Source of the DNA: Eucommia ulmoides
Lineage: Eukaryota; Streptophyta; Magnoliopsida; Garryales; Eucommiaceae
Direction: 5' to 3'
Length of the DNA: 64,000 bases
Assembly (NCBI GenBank): GCA_016647705.1
Contig: CM028329.1
Coordinates: 14,471,910-14,535,909 of the forward strand
The position numbers and the translations under genes are program-made. Positions 23,296-35,653 of this stretch are shown here, piece by piece. Positions within the stretch are counted from its first letter, which is position 1. Each line of letters opens with the position of its first letter. A model generated the notes under the pieces. That model was given only the letters and a program-made list of their open reading frames with translations, was not told the origin of the DNA and made no database searches.

Positions 23296-23328
<33 letters not shown>
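23296..23328. repeat. (GA)n microsatellite
   Basis: About 16 uninterrupted GA units. Confidence 0.9.
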
Positions 23329-23333
<5 letters not shown>

Positions 23334-25710
23334 AATACCTGCACAGGGCAACGACAATGGAAAACTCCAGAAGCTTTAGAGAAGAAGATAAAAATGTTGT
23401 TGTTAGTTTAGTGCTTTTGTTCCAAGTTTTTCACAAATAAAATAAAAAGAGAAGTAGGCAGAATTAGAGTACAAACAATCAAAAAATCAAGGGAAAAACC
23501 TAAAGCATAATCGAAATAGATGCACGGCCTCAAACGAAATAAATTCACAAAAATCAAATCAATACACTCAAAACTATGAATAGATATTTAATATTCAAAA
23601 TTTTGCTTATCGAAAAGAACCTCAAGTTCTTCTGGTGAGCGAAATTTCAACTAGAAGAAAATAAATAAACAAGAAATTCTAATACTTGTCCCTCAATCAT
23701 AGCCTTATCAATATATAATAGGAGACATAGAATTCAGACAAAAAAAAAAAAAACACTTAACCCCATGAATGCATGAACATATTAAAATCAACAACAGAAG
23801 CTTTACCTCTACACTATTCATCGAGCAACACGATGTGATATAGAAAGAGAGGAGAAAAAAACACAGAATCTGAAACAAATAATTAGAAACACCGTTCCTT
23901 CTAAAATCGAAAAAACAAATTCAATAACACAACATTTGGAGGAAAAAAAACATTTGGGAACACGCGCAGAGAAAATGAGAACATTATATAACACAAAAAG
24001 AAAATGGGAACACTGTATAACACACATTAGGAAATCCTAGAATAAAAATAAAAGTACAGTAACAAAATTACCACTACGTTCAAACACAAATTCAGTTATC
24101 AAACCACAAACAAAAGAAAGAGAGAGAGAGAATAATTGCACAAAGCGACAATGGCAAACAACTTGAAGACGAAGGGTGACAATTTACAGAAATTTAATCA
24201 TTAACACACGCAGAAACAAACACACATAATTTTTTTTTATCAAAATTGTTCCTTTTAGACAAGTAAAAAAAAATAAGCAACTCAAAATTCTGGTGGACGA
24301 ATCCAATCCTAAAAAATGTTAAACTAACAAACTAATGAGCAACTCAATCATAACAATAGTAATTATTAGAAATTCAAGCCCAAAATGAAAAATCCATGAT
24401 CACAAGGGAGGTTGGATGAAACACGAACAAATGTAGTTACATAAGTCTTTGATAGATTTCAAGGGATCTCCAAATCAAAAACCTTTGAAGTTCCAAAAGA
24501 ATAAAAAAAAATAGAAGTTGAAGAAAGTAGATTTAAATGAAGTCTCCAATGATCAAAACGACAAAGCCACTAAGCTACTTGGAGAAATAACTTAGTAAAC
24601 CAAGTTTCTTTCAATGAACCTTAGGGAAAAACGTTCTAATCAAGAATACAGGGTTGACTGGGAAGAAAACCCTATTGATTTCGTTGAAAATATGTGGCTT
24701 GCTCCAACCCAAATGGAATACGGCGGTTAATCCACTGTTGATGAGCAAAAGAAAATAAATCTTGAGATCAAAGAAGAAAACAATGCCAAATTAAGCTTAA
24801 AATAATTTTCCCTTTCATTTTTAGTATGTGAAATGCACTAAAAATAAATCAAAGTACCCCTCCTATAAAGAAATACAAAAATCACCAATTAGAAATAAAA
24901 AAAAATACAAAATTAATAGTAAATTAAAATTAATATCATAAAACTAAGAATCAGCATCAGATTACCTAAAATCAACCCAATTTTGTGGAGGGGAAAATTC
25001 AAACACGCCTGAAAACTCCGTCGTCCCCATTTTATGAACATAGCAACAAACTATGTTGCAAATGCAAGAACATGGATAATCTACCTAATCCCTAAGTAAT
25101 TGCACAATACATTAGACAATCATCATAATAGCATCAATACATGAAGAATATAGCCTATATGACATGAAGTTACCATGGTAACAATCGAAATAACATCCCC
25201 TTGAGAATTATTTCTACGCATTGGGACTGGACTAGGTCTACTTCTACATAAATGATTCTCACATCAACCTTCATAATTTTAAAGAACATTAGGGTTTAGA
25301 GAAGATTCAAATGGGTTTACGTGAGTACAATCAATAGTGTAACAATAATATAGTTTCACCAAAATCCAGAAGAACTGCTCAAATTAGAGAGATTTAACTA
25401 ATAAGATGGATATTTACCTTCAGACCTAACTTGAAGAGATTCATATAAGATAGAAATACAGGAAAAGTGTAACTTGGGCTCAGTTGATGATCGCGAGAGT
25501 AAGATAAAGAAGCAAGAGGGATGGATAGAGAGATAGGTACATGAGCTTCAACTGGGGGTTCAAAAATCTTGATTTGAGGGTTAAAAATTATATTTGAAGG
25601 TCAAAATCCATGGCAACGTAATAGCAATGGCGACACGATGGCTTGTTGTTGGTGTCATGATAGTGCAATATCACGACATGGTGGAGATGTCAATTCATGG
25701 TAATTGCAAG

Positions 25711-28700
25711 TGACACACCTCAGATTTTGATAGTGGAAGAAGTAGAGAATCGGAAAAATAATGAAAACATGTTTCATCCCTTCCTCTCTAAGTCGTCCAA
25801 ATCTGTTCCTTTTGAAAATGATTTTTCAAGGGCTTTTTTACGCATCAGTTTTGAAAAACTTCTTAGCCTGAGATTTTTTTAAAAAAACGGAATTGCCACC
25901 TAGTATATGGTTAAATGGTGTACTAGGTCAACTAGATTTTGGAAATTCATTTTCCCTTTTGAAATGACCCATGTTTTTACTTCCATAGGTCTATGTACCA
26001 GAGATATTCTTTAAGTTCAAGAGTCGGTTATGCTTAGGGAATGTGTTAGACACCCCAAGACACCCGTCCAAAGACAGTACCTCAGTCTAAATAGATATTC
26101 ATTGTTAAACACTATCCATGCAGTCTTTTTTGATTTACTTAAACATAAATAATTCTCCTTCTTAAAGTTTTTGTTCTTTTTATGTATTTTTTACATGATT
26201 TAGTGGAAATCCAGTAAATACTACAACTACTACTAGTCAGCGACACCCAATAACAATTTATATATAGACAAATATATAAATATGCAATCTATACTACATG
26301 AAATACAAACTAAGATTAAATGATTTGGATATGCAACTGAACCAGCACGTGGGTTACCTACGTATCTAGAATAAGAATCAGGTCATCACATAGTTCGTTT
26401 TGGTTAGGGTAAAGGAAAAGGTTTGTTATTAAAGGCATGACCAAACCCGCATGGGTTGCTTACGTACTTTGGGTGATTACCAAATATCAAGTCAAATGTA
26501 GTTCATTCCTGTTATGTTTGAAAAGTTGGGTTGGTTTTGGTTAAATCTGAGCTAGTTTAGTTAAGTTTTGGTTGATTATCAGCTAGTTTTGGTTGTGACC
26601 AAACCTGAATCACAACCTTGAAATAAACCTTTGATTTTGTCAAGAACCTCATACGAACTCCTTTGTTTTGATTAGTTTAGTGTTTGTGTGTGAGTTGTGA
26701 GTTAAAAAAAATGAAAAGAAATACCATTTATTTATGTCAGTCCTACACGTAACTAAGGAAAATGGAAAGTTTTCCTAAGAAGAATCATACATATCCCCAA
26801 AGGAATAGAGGTCTTCCCTTTTATCCCGAGTTCTTAACCACAAGGGTTTGTCGGTGCAGTATATAAGTATATATGTGTGTTTTGTTTAGCTAAAAAATAA
26901 AATAAATACGATGTTCTTGGGGAAAATCGTATAGACTATGTACATCTAATGGTGTGAATAGTCGTTTTGTTCGAATCCTTACGCGTTTTTACCACGTGGT
27001 TTGATGGTTTGATGTTTTTGAATGTCTTTATATGTTTTTGAATGCTCTTGAGATGCTTGGAATGATTTTTTATGATTTAACCCTAATTTTGTTATTATAG
27101 TTAAGATTAGTTGTTCGCTTGATGTTCTTAACCAAATCAAAAGCTTGTTAGGTTGTTTTTAGGGTTTGTTTGATTCTTTTATGGATTTTATTTGTTTGTC
27201 ACATGAAAGTAAGTGTATTATTTACATGATCCTACTATTTAAAAAGCAATATACACAAAACCAACCAAGAATCATAGGGGATTTGGTAGGAATATACTTA
27301 CTTAGGGGATGTGGTCTTCCCTAAGTATTCACCTCATTCTCCTTGATCATCTTGGTCGGTGGTTGGACGGTGGTTGATCAATGGTCTTAGTTCTTTGAGT
27401 TCCTAGCCAAGAACCCAAGAACAATAACCTACTTAGGGGATGTAGTCGTCTCCATGTAGCTAACCTCATTTCCTCATTCGCTCAGTATTGATCGGTAATC
27501 GTCAATCCTTAAAGTTCTTGTTCTAAGAACTTCAAGAACTCCTTCCATGACTAGATTTTTGTAGAATAATGACATGTTTTTTGAAAAATCCTCTTGAGAG
27601 ACCTAGGACCTTGAGAGAGTTGCTCCAGTTTAGAGAGAGAAGCAAGGCCTTTAAGACTTGGAAAAATGAGAACCCCAGCACCCCTATTTAAAGGCTGGGG
27701 GCCTGCGCATTGGGCAATGTGCAGGACAATCTAGCTTCTTCCTTGGGAGGTGTTTGGCCTATGGGACTTTCTATCTTGTCTTGGTTTGATTTGTCTCGTA
27801 ACGAATTATGGGAGAAGACTAGATTCTCCAAGATCTAGTACTCATTACCAAATCATTGGCAATCATTACCAATGATTTCCACTCATTACCTCTCCACCAA
27901 TTATATTCCTTGACCATGGGTGTATTTATGACTTGATGGGATGGATCCGATTTGGTTTAGGGGCTAAATACCGATTAGATCCACTATTTCGGTTTGGTCG
28001 TCATAATTGCTCCCAAGGTGCATTGTATCTAGTCCTTAGGTGTCACTTTGCATTTAATGCAAATTCATAAGCCATGACTTGGAGGCCACACATTCGGTTC
28101 ATTTCCTATGGAATCAGGTGAACTCTCCGTGTAATCGTCGGTTGGTTTCCAAGTTGTCTAGTTACCCTTAGATATTTTTGTGAAAATATATTGATCCTCT
28201 GAACCTATCCATGCCATGTAAATTCAATAATTTAATGCTTTATGGGATGTGAATTTAATGCATTTCTTAGAGGCTACTCATCCAGTTTGGTTTCGATGAT
28301 GTGTCGTCACGATTCAAGGCTTTCGATTGGTTTCTAAGATATTTTGCTTAAAATATCTAGATACCTTGAATGTGGCCTTGACATGTCATCCCAAGAATTT
28401 AATTCTTGATGGGATGGGCATTCAATGCTTATTGAATGCCTTACTTTGGTGGTGAACCGAATCGGTTTAGTTTCGATAACGGTTGGTTGCACCGTAAGTG
28501 TCTTGTCCCCTTCATTTTCCATTTGGTAGGAAAATTCTAGGAAGAATCCTTGGTCATTATAAGGCTTGTTTTGTGGACCTTAAATGATGCCTAGTCCCTT
28601 CGATTGCTTGGACCTAGGGTGGTTTGTCAAAAATACTTGGATTTGGTGTAAATCGAAGGCAAGCCCAATCCTTAAATCACCTTGTGATTTAGGGAGTTAT

Positions 28701-29178
28701 CATCACCCTTCCAAGCCTTGATTAAGGTATATTGGATTTTTTATTAGTAGTGTGTGATGTGGTATGCATGATAGTAAGAATTGTTTTTGGTGTCAAATAT
28801 GACAAGATTTAGTGAAAAATAAATGTTTTGAAGTCAGGGTGGGGTAACCGAGTTAATTGTTTGAAATTTCCTATGATTTAAGGGTACTGACTAATATTTA
28901 TCTATACTAAAGATGATTTTACAAAAATAAAACCTTAGTAAATTCATTTTAGACCTCTTTAAATCATGGGAATTTTTATTTTAACCCAAAACTTTTACTC
29001 AGCTATTTTTTGTTAAATTCAACATTTTTGCATTTTTTGTCATATTTTTTGGTTGTTTTTGTATATTGTATAGTGTGATCTCAGGTAGAACTTCGTTCCC
29101 TTTAAACCTGATTTTAAAGTTTATCTGAACTTATACTTGATTCGACATTGAGGGGCAGGACAAAAAGCGGTGTCAACA
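25711..29178 (-). mobile_element. Large LTR, Tat/Ogre-like (3' LTR of a minus-strand element)
   Basis: On the minus strand the sequence begins TGTTGACACCGCTTTTTGTC, directly after a polypurine tract, which fixes the upper edge at 29,178. It matches 46,322-49,433 over about 3.1 kb in the same orientation. The lower edge at 25,711 is chosen because it gives a TG..CA LTR and is preceded by GCAAG, close to the ACAAG that follows the other LTR at 49,434. The low-coordinate part has the GGAATTGCCACCTAGT and GTGTTAGACACCCC words I associate with Ogre-type LTRs. No protein is encoded; frames such as 28,334-28,522 are chance. Confidence 0.6.
26345..26510. repeat. Two copies of the CTACGT..ACGTAG hairpin motif inside the LTR
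   Basis: GGGTTACCTACGTATCT followed by GAATCAGGTC and CATAGTTCG lies at 26,351-26,398. GGGTTGCTTACGTAC followed by ATCAAGTC and ATGTAGTTC lies at 26,453-26,505. Both recur at the matching place in the other LTR. Confidence 0.8.
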
Positions 29179-29197
29179 ATTGCCCCTCTTTATCATA
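29179..29197 (-). other. Polypurine tract of the large gypsy element
   Basis: The minus strand reads GATAAAGAGGGGCAAT directly before the LTR start TGTTGACACC. This is the second-strand primer position and shows that the element is read on the minus strand. Confidence 0.65.
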
Positions 29198-29524
29198 CGA
29201 GTTTACTCGTAATGACAAAGAAGGAGACACAAACATTTTGTTTCACTAGATATGAAATTTAAATACAATTATTTAAATCTATCCTAAAGGATGGAGATAT
29301 ACCTGATCTCGGAGGTTTCAACGAGGATGACGATTAATCACTTCTACCACTGTACACTTCAAAGGATTGACGAACAATCAACCTTGAAAGTCTACTGCTG
29401 GAAGGACAGTGATGCATCTGGATCCTGTCTATATTCATTCCTGAAAGATGGTAATATATCTAATCCTATAGGGCGTAGTGAGGCCGAAACTATGTGGAAG
29501 CCCTTCTAATGACTATGCTATTGT

Positions 29525-29725
29525 ATAATACTACTATCACATGATACTACTAGTGAAATTACACTACTTATAAAATTACACTACTAATCGAATTACACTA
29601 CTGGTCGAATTACGATACTGATTGCATTACACTACTGATTAAATTACACTATTGGTTGCATTACACTACTTATTGTGTTACACTACTGATTGCGTTACAC
29701 TACTAGTTGAATTATACTACTGAAC
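29525..29725. repeat. About 18-bp minisatellite (ATTACACTACTGATTGA)
   Basis: Around eleven degenerate copies of an ATTACACTACTGRTTGM-type unit follow each other, in the presumed 3' non-coding part of the large element. Confidence 0.85.
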
Positions 29726-29940
29726 TCCTAAAGAATTATGCATGGTCTATCTTCTAGGAGGCAAAAAAGATGACGCTCGGTCGATCAACTCCTGGTTGTA
29801 TTCGTACCCCCGAAGGGTTTTCCCACACATCTCAAATTAATGAGAATCAGGTCACATGTAGTTCTAACAGGTAAAGTAAATTCTACTGCTATGCTATACT
29901 ATTGTTTGAAATCCGTAAAACATTGTCTGGCTGGCTGGCT

Positions 29941-30045
29941 GCATTACACTACGAAATTAAAATACATTGGTTGTCTATATTACAATATGAAATTAAAATA
30001 CGTTGGATGTCTATATTACACTACGACATTAAAATATGTTGCTCC
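29941..30045. repeat. 36-bp tandem repeat, three copies
   Basis: The ATTACACTACGAAATTAAAA unit, continuing TACATTGGTTGTCTAT, is repeated with few changes; the last copy is shortened. Confidence 0.85.
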
Positions 30046-30231
30046 TAAAGGATGATGCGCAGTCTATCCTAATAGGAGGTAGGGAGGATGACACTTGGTC
30101 AATCGGCTCATGTTTGTGAGGAGGACGATACTTGGTCAATCAACTCCTAGTTGTGACTGTACCCTAAATGGTTTTCCTACATATCTCAAATTAATGAGAA
30201 TCTGATCACATGTTGTTCTACCAGGTAAAGT

Positions 30232-30362
30232 AAATTTGATTAATTGATTGAAAAACAATAAATTGACTTGATTGATTGAAAATTAGTAGATTGACTTGAT
30301 TGATGAGAGCAATAAATTGACTTCATTGATTAAAAATCAATAAATTAACTTGATTGGTTGAT
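30232..30362. repeat. About 30-bp tandem repeat (AATAAATTGACTTGATTGATTG)
   Basis: Four to five degenerate copies of a GATTGAAAAACAATAAATTG unit, continuing ACTT. The unit differs from both minisatellites just upstream. Confidence 0.75.
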
Positions 30363-30669
30363 TGAACTGAGCGGGCTTGACCATACCCCCATGGGGGGCA
30401 ACTATATATCTCAGATTTAACCGAGAATCAGGTCAAATGTAGTTCAGACTCTTGAAGTTTATCAATATTTGGTAGAACAGGTTCTTGGTTAGGGAAACTG
30501 ATTCCTTGGTCTTCATATCAATACAAGATTGAAAATGACTGAGAGAATTCACAACGGGCAAAGATCCTCGGGGAACTCAACACTTAGTGAACTTTCTTGG
30601 CTACATCCCACCTGGGATTTCTTGAAGAAGACTAGAAAACTTATTGGGGGGAAAGTTTAACCTCGAGTA

Positions 30670-32480
30670 AAATATGCCCTAGTCGTAGACTGGGGCTTGA
30701 CGATGCTTGTTTATTTCTTGGGATTATAGTCTTCATCATTTCATTTTTGAATTTTTTCATTGATTATGATTGAGATTAGTACGAGTCTTATATCAAGAAA
30801 CTCTATAGGGAGAAGATATGATATAATGTGCCCCAACTCTAGCTGGGGCGACTCTTATGATAGAGTCTCAACGGAGAAACTGGATATAATGTGCCCCAGC
30901 TCTAACTAGGGCGTGGGACTGTCTCCTAAGCATTCAAAGGATGTGGCAAAGCCCACATGGGTTGCCTCTATGTCATGAAATAAGCACATGATTTGTAGTG
31001 TTCGTTTTAGTTTGAAAACCCCCGTTAGGTTGTTTATGTATTATTGGTATTACTGTTCTGGATGGTGATCAACGGATGACCGAAACCCACCTGGGTTACC
31101 TACATACATTGAGTTCCTAGGTTAGGAATCTAATCAAAATGTAGTTCAGCCCTCGTTGTGCTATCTTAGGTTGTCAATCGTACCTGCAAGGCCTTCCTAC
31201 ATACCCTGGTAATCTACCAAGGATCAGGTCAACCCGTAGTTCGACCAAATATATCCTTTGTTGTTTGCTTAACATAAGAATTGGTTGTTGACTTTTCAAG
31301 GAAGTCAAGGGACTTTACAAGGCTGAGTATATGTCCTAATTTCTGACATCTCTTTGGTTTCAACAAGACTGGCTTGGGTCTCCTATGTACCTTGGTAGTC
31401 TACCAAGGACAGATTGAAACGTAGTTTGCTAGAGATTGAGGAATTTTGCTTAAAGTGATGACCCAAACAGTAAAGGTTTCACATATCCTGGCGTTTACCA
31501 AGACTCAGGTTGACACCTAATTCTTCTTTAGCTGGTTTAAGTCTAGTATGGTTAGATCCAGATTGGTGGGTCATTGTCAAGTTTGGTATGGTTCAATCCT
31601 AATTGATTAAGGGATTCGTCATTGAGAAGCTCTGTGGGGATTCTATTGTTTGATGTGACTTCATGGGGATTTTGTAGTGTTGATGTTGTGATTTAATCCC
31701 GATTGACATGGGATTTTTGTCAATGGTGACCGGAGAAGGATTCGTACGTGTCCTGGGTTTTGTCAACATTCAGGTTGGACGTAGTTTTTGGGTTAAGCAT
31801 TGTCTATTGCTTAGCAAGCAAAGAGAGTGCATATGGCTTTCTCAGGAGAGTCAAAGAACTATTCCTAGAGATATGCCCTAGTCTAGGGCTGAGGGCTGAG
31901 AGTGTCATAACGATGATAGCCGTCTTTTTTTTTTCTTTTTCTTTTTTTTTTTTATTTCGGCCAAACCTACTTGGGTTTCTTATGTTCTTTAGTGATCTAC
32001 CAAGGATCTGGTCAAAATGCTACTGGGTATTCTTATTTTGCACAAGGAATCTGGTTGACACTTAGTTCAATGCGCACGAATAGTTTATAGATTAAAGGGC
32101 GCAACCGAACTTTGTAAAGGTTGCCTACGTATCTTAGATAACTGTAAATCAGGTCGGCATGTAGTTCATCGCACGTGGTTGGGCTTAAGCTTTTCAACTG
32201 AACCCGCGAGGGTTTCTTACGTATCCTAAATATTACCAGGAATTAGGCTAACACGTAGTTCCTATGTCTTTGATGAGTTTAGACATGTCAACCGAACACT
32301 CGAGGGTTTTCTACATATCCCGAATATTGTCGGGAATCAGGCTGAAACTTAGTTCCTACATAAGTTCATTATAATTGAGGCATCTGTTTCTCACTGAGAG
32401 ACGAAATGGACATTGTTTCCATCAGGAAAACATGGACAAGATGAAATGTGCCCCAATCGTAGACTGTAGTAGTGATTGGA
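30670..32480. repeat. Second hairpin motif, TGCCCCAG..CTGGGGC, about five copies
   Basis: ATGTGCCCCAACTCTAGCTGGGGC and relatives occur near 30,668 (as TGCCCTAGTCGTAGACTGGGGC), 30,829, 30,891, 31,873 and 32,448. The arms are complementary around a TCGTAGA- or TCTAG-type centre. They alternate with the CTACGT motif. Some are preceded by a GATATRATATAATG-like lead. Confidence 0.75.
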
Positions 32481-33284
32481 TAACTTCCGTTGGAGAATCT
32501 AATCTGACACTTCCTATCATGCCATTTGTGATTATTGATAGTGTAAAGTATGCTGTAGCTTACGGGCTAGAGAGGATACTAATTAGCTACAAAATTGCAA
32601 AGCTAAATCAATTTGTCTCGCTATTTGTCGAGGTGACGAATTCGGTTTTGCTGATTAGATCCCAAAATATGCTTGGCCAATGGGTTCATTATTGTATTGT
32701 TTGTGAAGTTGGTATCTTAGGAGTTTACCGGCTAATGCAACCTCCTGGTCATGCAATTTCGTGAATTGTATCTAGTTAAGAGTTGGTAAGAATGATTACA
32801 TGTATCACTAAAGCTTGCAGATTGTTTATTGTTTTAGAGAGTCTTGGATTTTTATCTTTCATTGCATTGGATTGATGGTATATTTTGTCTGTTGAGATTT
32901 GTTGTTTGTTTTTTAGAGTATATGGGTTTGGCATTTTGATGTTCTTCCTGAGCGAGATGGGTTTGAAAATATTTGGTATATTGCAATTTTAGGGGTGGGA
33001 GTTTTCAACTCGATTTCCCTGATTATACCCTAATTTAAGTAATAAATGACACCCACTTACACTAAAGAAGGAATAATCGCAACCATTGCTCTCGGAATGA
33101 TGAACTTAATCCCTTGCCACCTAATGACCGGACAATATTGGATTGTTAGAGATTAGACATAGCCACTCATGATTGTTTCCGTAGAATAAAAGTAGCGGTG
33201 AGTCTGATATGTCTTTTCAAAAGTCACGTATGAATCTTAGCAATTCCAACTTTTCTCTCAAGTCGAAATCCCAAAGATAAAACC
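32481..33284. other. Non-coding internal part of the large gypsy element
   Basis: No hairpin copies after about 32,480 and no recognisable protein. A plus-strand frame at 32,375-32,764 lacks family features. Confidence 0.4.
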
Positions 33285-33581
33285 TTGACTTTCTTTCTAA
33301 ATGAAATTATATCAGCCACAGGTTCTTCAGGTGATAATGGTCATCGTCCTTCCTGCTCTCATGGGAAAGAAAAGGCCTTTGAGACCTTGATCAGAGAGAG
33401 TGCTTTGAAGCGCTCTAGAGGTCGACCTAGGACATCGACACTCAGGATTTCTGGTGACGTGCCTACTTTTTCCACTTCTACTACTGAGGATACCTTTAGA
33501 GCATCTAGAGTTCATAACTCAATTATGGATGGCTCTTTAGCTGCTATACTAGTAGAAGAGAGAAGCGGAGTGCGTATTTGA
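33285..33581 (+). CDS. Unrecognised frame with an AT-hook-like RGRPR word
   Basis: A 98-residue plus-strand frame opens with M at 33,285 and contains KRSRGRPRTS, which resembles an AT-hook core, in a Ser/Thr/Arg-rich sequence. After a stop, the frame is resumed by another open stretch (33,594-33,887) that I do not recognise either. It lies on the opposite strand from the surrounding element. No family can be named; chance, or a fragment of an old ORF, are both possible. Confidence 0.25.
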   Translation: MTFFLNEIISATGSSGDNGHRPSCSHGKEKAFETLIRESALKRSRGRPRTSTLRISGDVPTFSTSTTEDTFRASRVHNSIMDGSLAAILVEERSGVRI

Positions 33582-33968
33582 TATAGCAGCTTAGTGCCCG
33601 AGTCGATCTTCACTCTTCCAACTTCAGAGGACTCGGAGTTAAGGGATCAGCACTATCATATCCAATTGCTTCTATTCTTCGGTGGGACTTCCATGGATTC
33701 TTTATCTAGAAGTTGGGAAATCTTCTTATGCGGATGGTCTTCTTTTTTTCTCAAAAGGTTCATGCTTATGATAACTTTACACTGTACGACACCTATTTCG
33801 TGGTTGAAAGCCCGGCGTCCTATAGTGCGTGATGGTTTTCTGGTTCTATGGCCTCTTACTAAATTTGGATCACAGGATAGTATATGATAAGGTTGTATTC
33901 TTGGTAGCGAGAGTCATGGGAATTTTAAGTGTTGTGTACAGTCGGTTCAATGATGACTGTAGGCGTAC
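33582..33968. other. Internal part of the large element up to the nested insertion
   Basis: Sequence with partly open frames and no recognisable domain. It continues across the nested element at 40,463. CGTAC at 33,964-33,968 is one copy of the target-site duplication of element A. Confidence 0.4.
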
Positions 33969-35639
33969 TGGTAGTGATTTATTTGGTCGCTACAATACCG
34001 CAAGTGTATGAGTCAAGTTTTAATAGAATAGGAAAAGTAGGGGTTGTCGTATCCACTGGGTTTGGTTTAGATTGTCACTAAGTACCCCAATTATCGTAAC
34101 TCAACTTTATCTAGGCAATCAAATTTTGTGGTTTTTAAATTAATAAATCTAAAACAACTAAATTAAATATAAATAAAGAAAATAAAATAAAATATGAATA
34201 TCTATGCACAAATGTTTTAGAGGCTTGATTTTGTCTCGTTATTCCCATGTTATCCTATTAAGTAATTATTAGTTAATTTCGTTCATTCAATAATCAAGGC
34301 CCTCGCGCGATTGCTTTCTCACTACCTCCCCTGAACGTCAAGTGAAAGAATATGTAATAACTTTAATACTGATATCCCTATCCCGTATTTAGGTGAAAAC
34401 ATCTATACAACTTGACCTTATAGATTACGGAAACTCTAACTATCTCCTGATCTATTAAAACTTACGTCGTGTTTAACCTAAGTCCGAACTCAAGATTACC
34501 TCTCCCAAGTGTCAAATCCAAGTTCTCAATTCAACCAAAATACCATATGTGAGCATATAATGGAATCATGAAGAAGGTAAACACAATTGAATGGAAAACC
34601 TAGTTGATAAATCTAGAACTTGATCACGTCCCGATTTCACAAATCCTAAATTCCCAACTAGATTAATTAGGTGTTGATTTCATCCAGGACTCACAACAAC
34701 CTAAACTATGCACTCCCAATTTTGATTATAAATTCAACCTCTTCCGAGTATAAAATTCATAACCTAACATCGTCTAACTCATTGGCCACATGAATCAAAC
34801 ACATTTGGCCTAAGAGATGCATAACATGGAATTAAATCTAAAAATTAACAAAATAATCTAACATGATTCAAAATGAGACTACATTAACTCTTAGATTTAG
34901 ATTACGAACATGACATAGATAGATCCATAGTCAATCTTCTCAATAAATTAATATATGTAAGAATGTTTGACACAAAATTACAAATATAAAATTAAAACAC
35001 AAGATTAAGGAGAGAAAAAGAAAGAGAAAATCTTATTGTGGGATGTGGACTTCAAATCTTCAATCCCAAGTACCACCGATGGTGTTTTCTCTTTTAATCT
35101 CACATCAAAATGCCATCAATCGGTGTGTTCTAACCCAAAATCGCTTCTTATCACTCCGAAAATTGCCTCACCTCTGTTCCTCTTTCGTCCTATCTCTCCT
35201 TGGTCAAAATAAGCTTAAATACCCTATTTTAGGGTTTAGATATGATAGACGGCACTGCAGCACACATTTTAGCTCACTTCAGCGTGACAAGGGAAGAAAC
35301 CCACTAACGGGAGCGCGCTTCAGTGCACATTGGGAAATACAGACCACTATTTTGTATTTTTCCCATAACATTCTCGCCTAAACTTTGATTGTGGTGAATC
35401 AAAAACCTATGGAACCCTAAGACGTAGATCTGCAACTTTTATGTTTTCATATTTTCCAAAATCGGATTTCATCATGGTAAAAAAATGGCCTTAAAGATAT
35501 AGCACCTTGCACATTTTCTCCCATTTATTTATATTCCTATCAAACAACACAAAAATATATTAAACAAACAAAAATATTTGGAAACACAAATATTTGAGGT
35601 CAAAAGTACTTAATTTGTTGGTAAAAAACTCACTTATCA
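33969..35639 (-). repeat. Element A, 3' LTR
   Basis: 1,671 bp. The plus strand reads TGGTAGTGATTTATTTGGTC at the low end and CACTTATCA at the high end. It matches the 5' LTR along its length, with many point changes and indels; 35,090-35,220 includes sequence absent from the other copy. ACCCTATTTTAGGGT forms a dyad near 35,220-35,235. Confidence 0.85.
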
Positions 35640-35653
35640 AATACCCCAAAACT
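35640..35653 (-). other. Element A polypurine tract
   Basis: The minus strand reads GAGTTTTGGGGTATT right before the LTR start TGATAAGTGAG. It is preceded by CTTGAGGACAAGTAAACG, the same arrangement as in other plant gypsy elements. Confidence 0.7.

Larger units (their letters stand above)
22202..25710. other. Unrecognised non-coding DNA with microsatellites
   Basis: The stretch is AT-rich and A-rich on the plus strand. It contains a long AAT repeat (about 23,027-23,113), a GA repeat (23,296-23,328) and GA/AG runs near 24,117-24,132. Possible low-grade frames are not convincing. No gene or element border is visible except the start of the large LTR at the right edge. Confidence 0.5.
29795..32360. 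repeat. Dispersed array of a CTACGT..ACGTAG hairpin motif (about 13 copies)
   Basis: A 55-70 bp module recurs. Its consensus runs ACCGAACCCGCRWGGGTTKC, CTACGTATCYY, a variable spacer, then GGAATCAGGTCAAMACGTAGTTC. Copies lie near 29,805, 30,162, 30,378, 30,948, 31,082, 31,183, 31,370, 31,462, 31,735, 31,962, 32,105, 32,203 and 32,292. The ends (CTACGT and ACGTAG) are complementary, and the inner TCC/TGG and GGA/CCA often pair too, so each copy can fold. Spacing is irregular (about 90-300 bp). No frame is kept. Confidence 0.8.

Noticed and set aside
25697..25882. 61-codon plus-strand frame at the LTR edge
   Set aside because: Crosses the proposed LTR border and has no recognisable features.
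29795..32360. CRISPR-like or tRNA-like repeated hairpins
   Set aside because: Spacing is irregular, copies are diverged and no tRNA arms or A/B boxes are present; treated as retroelement-associated hairpin motifs.
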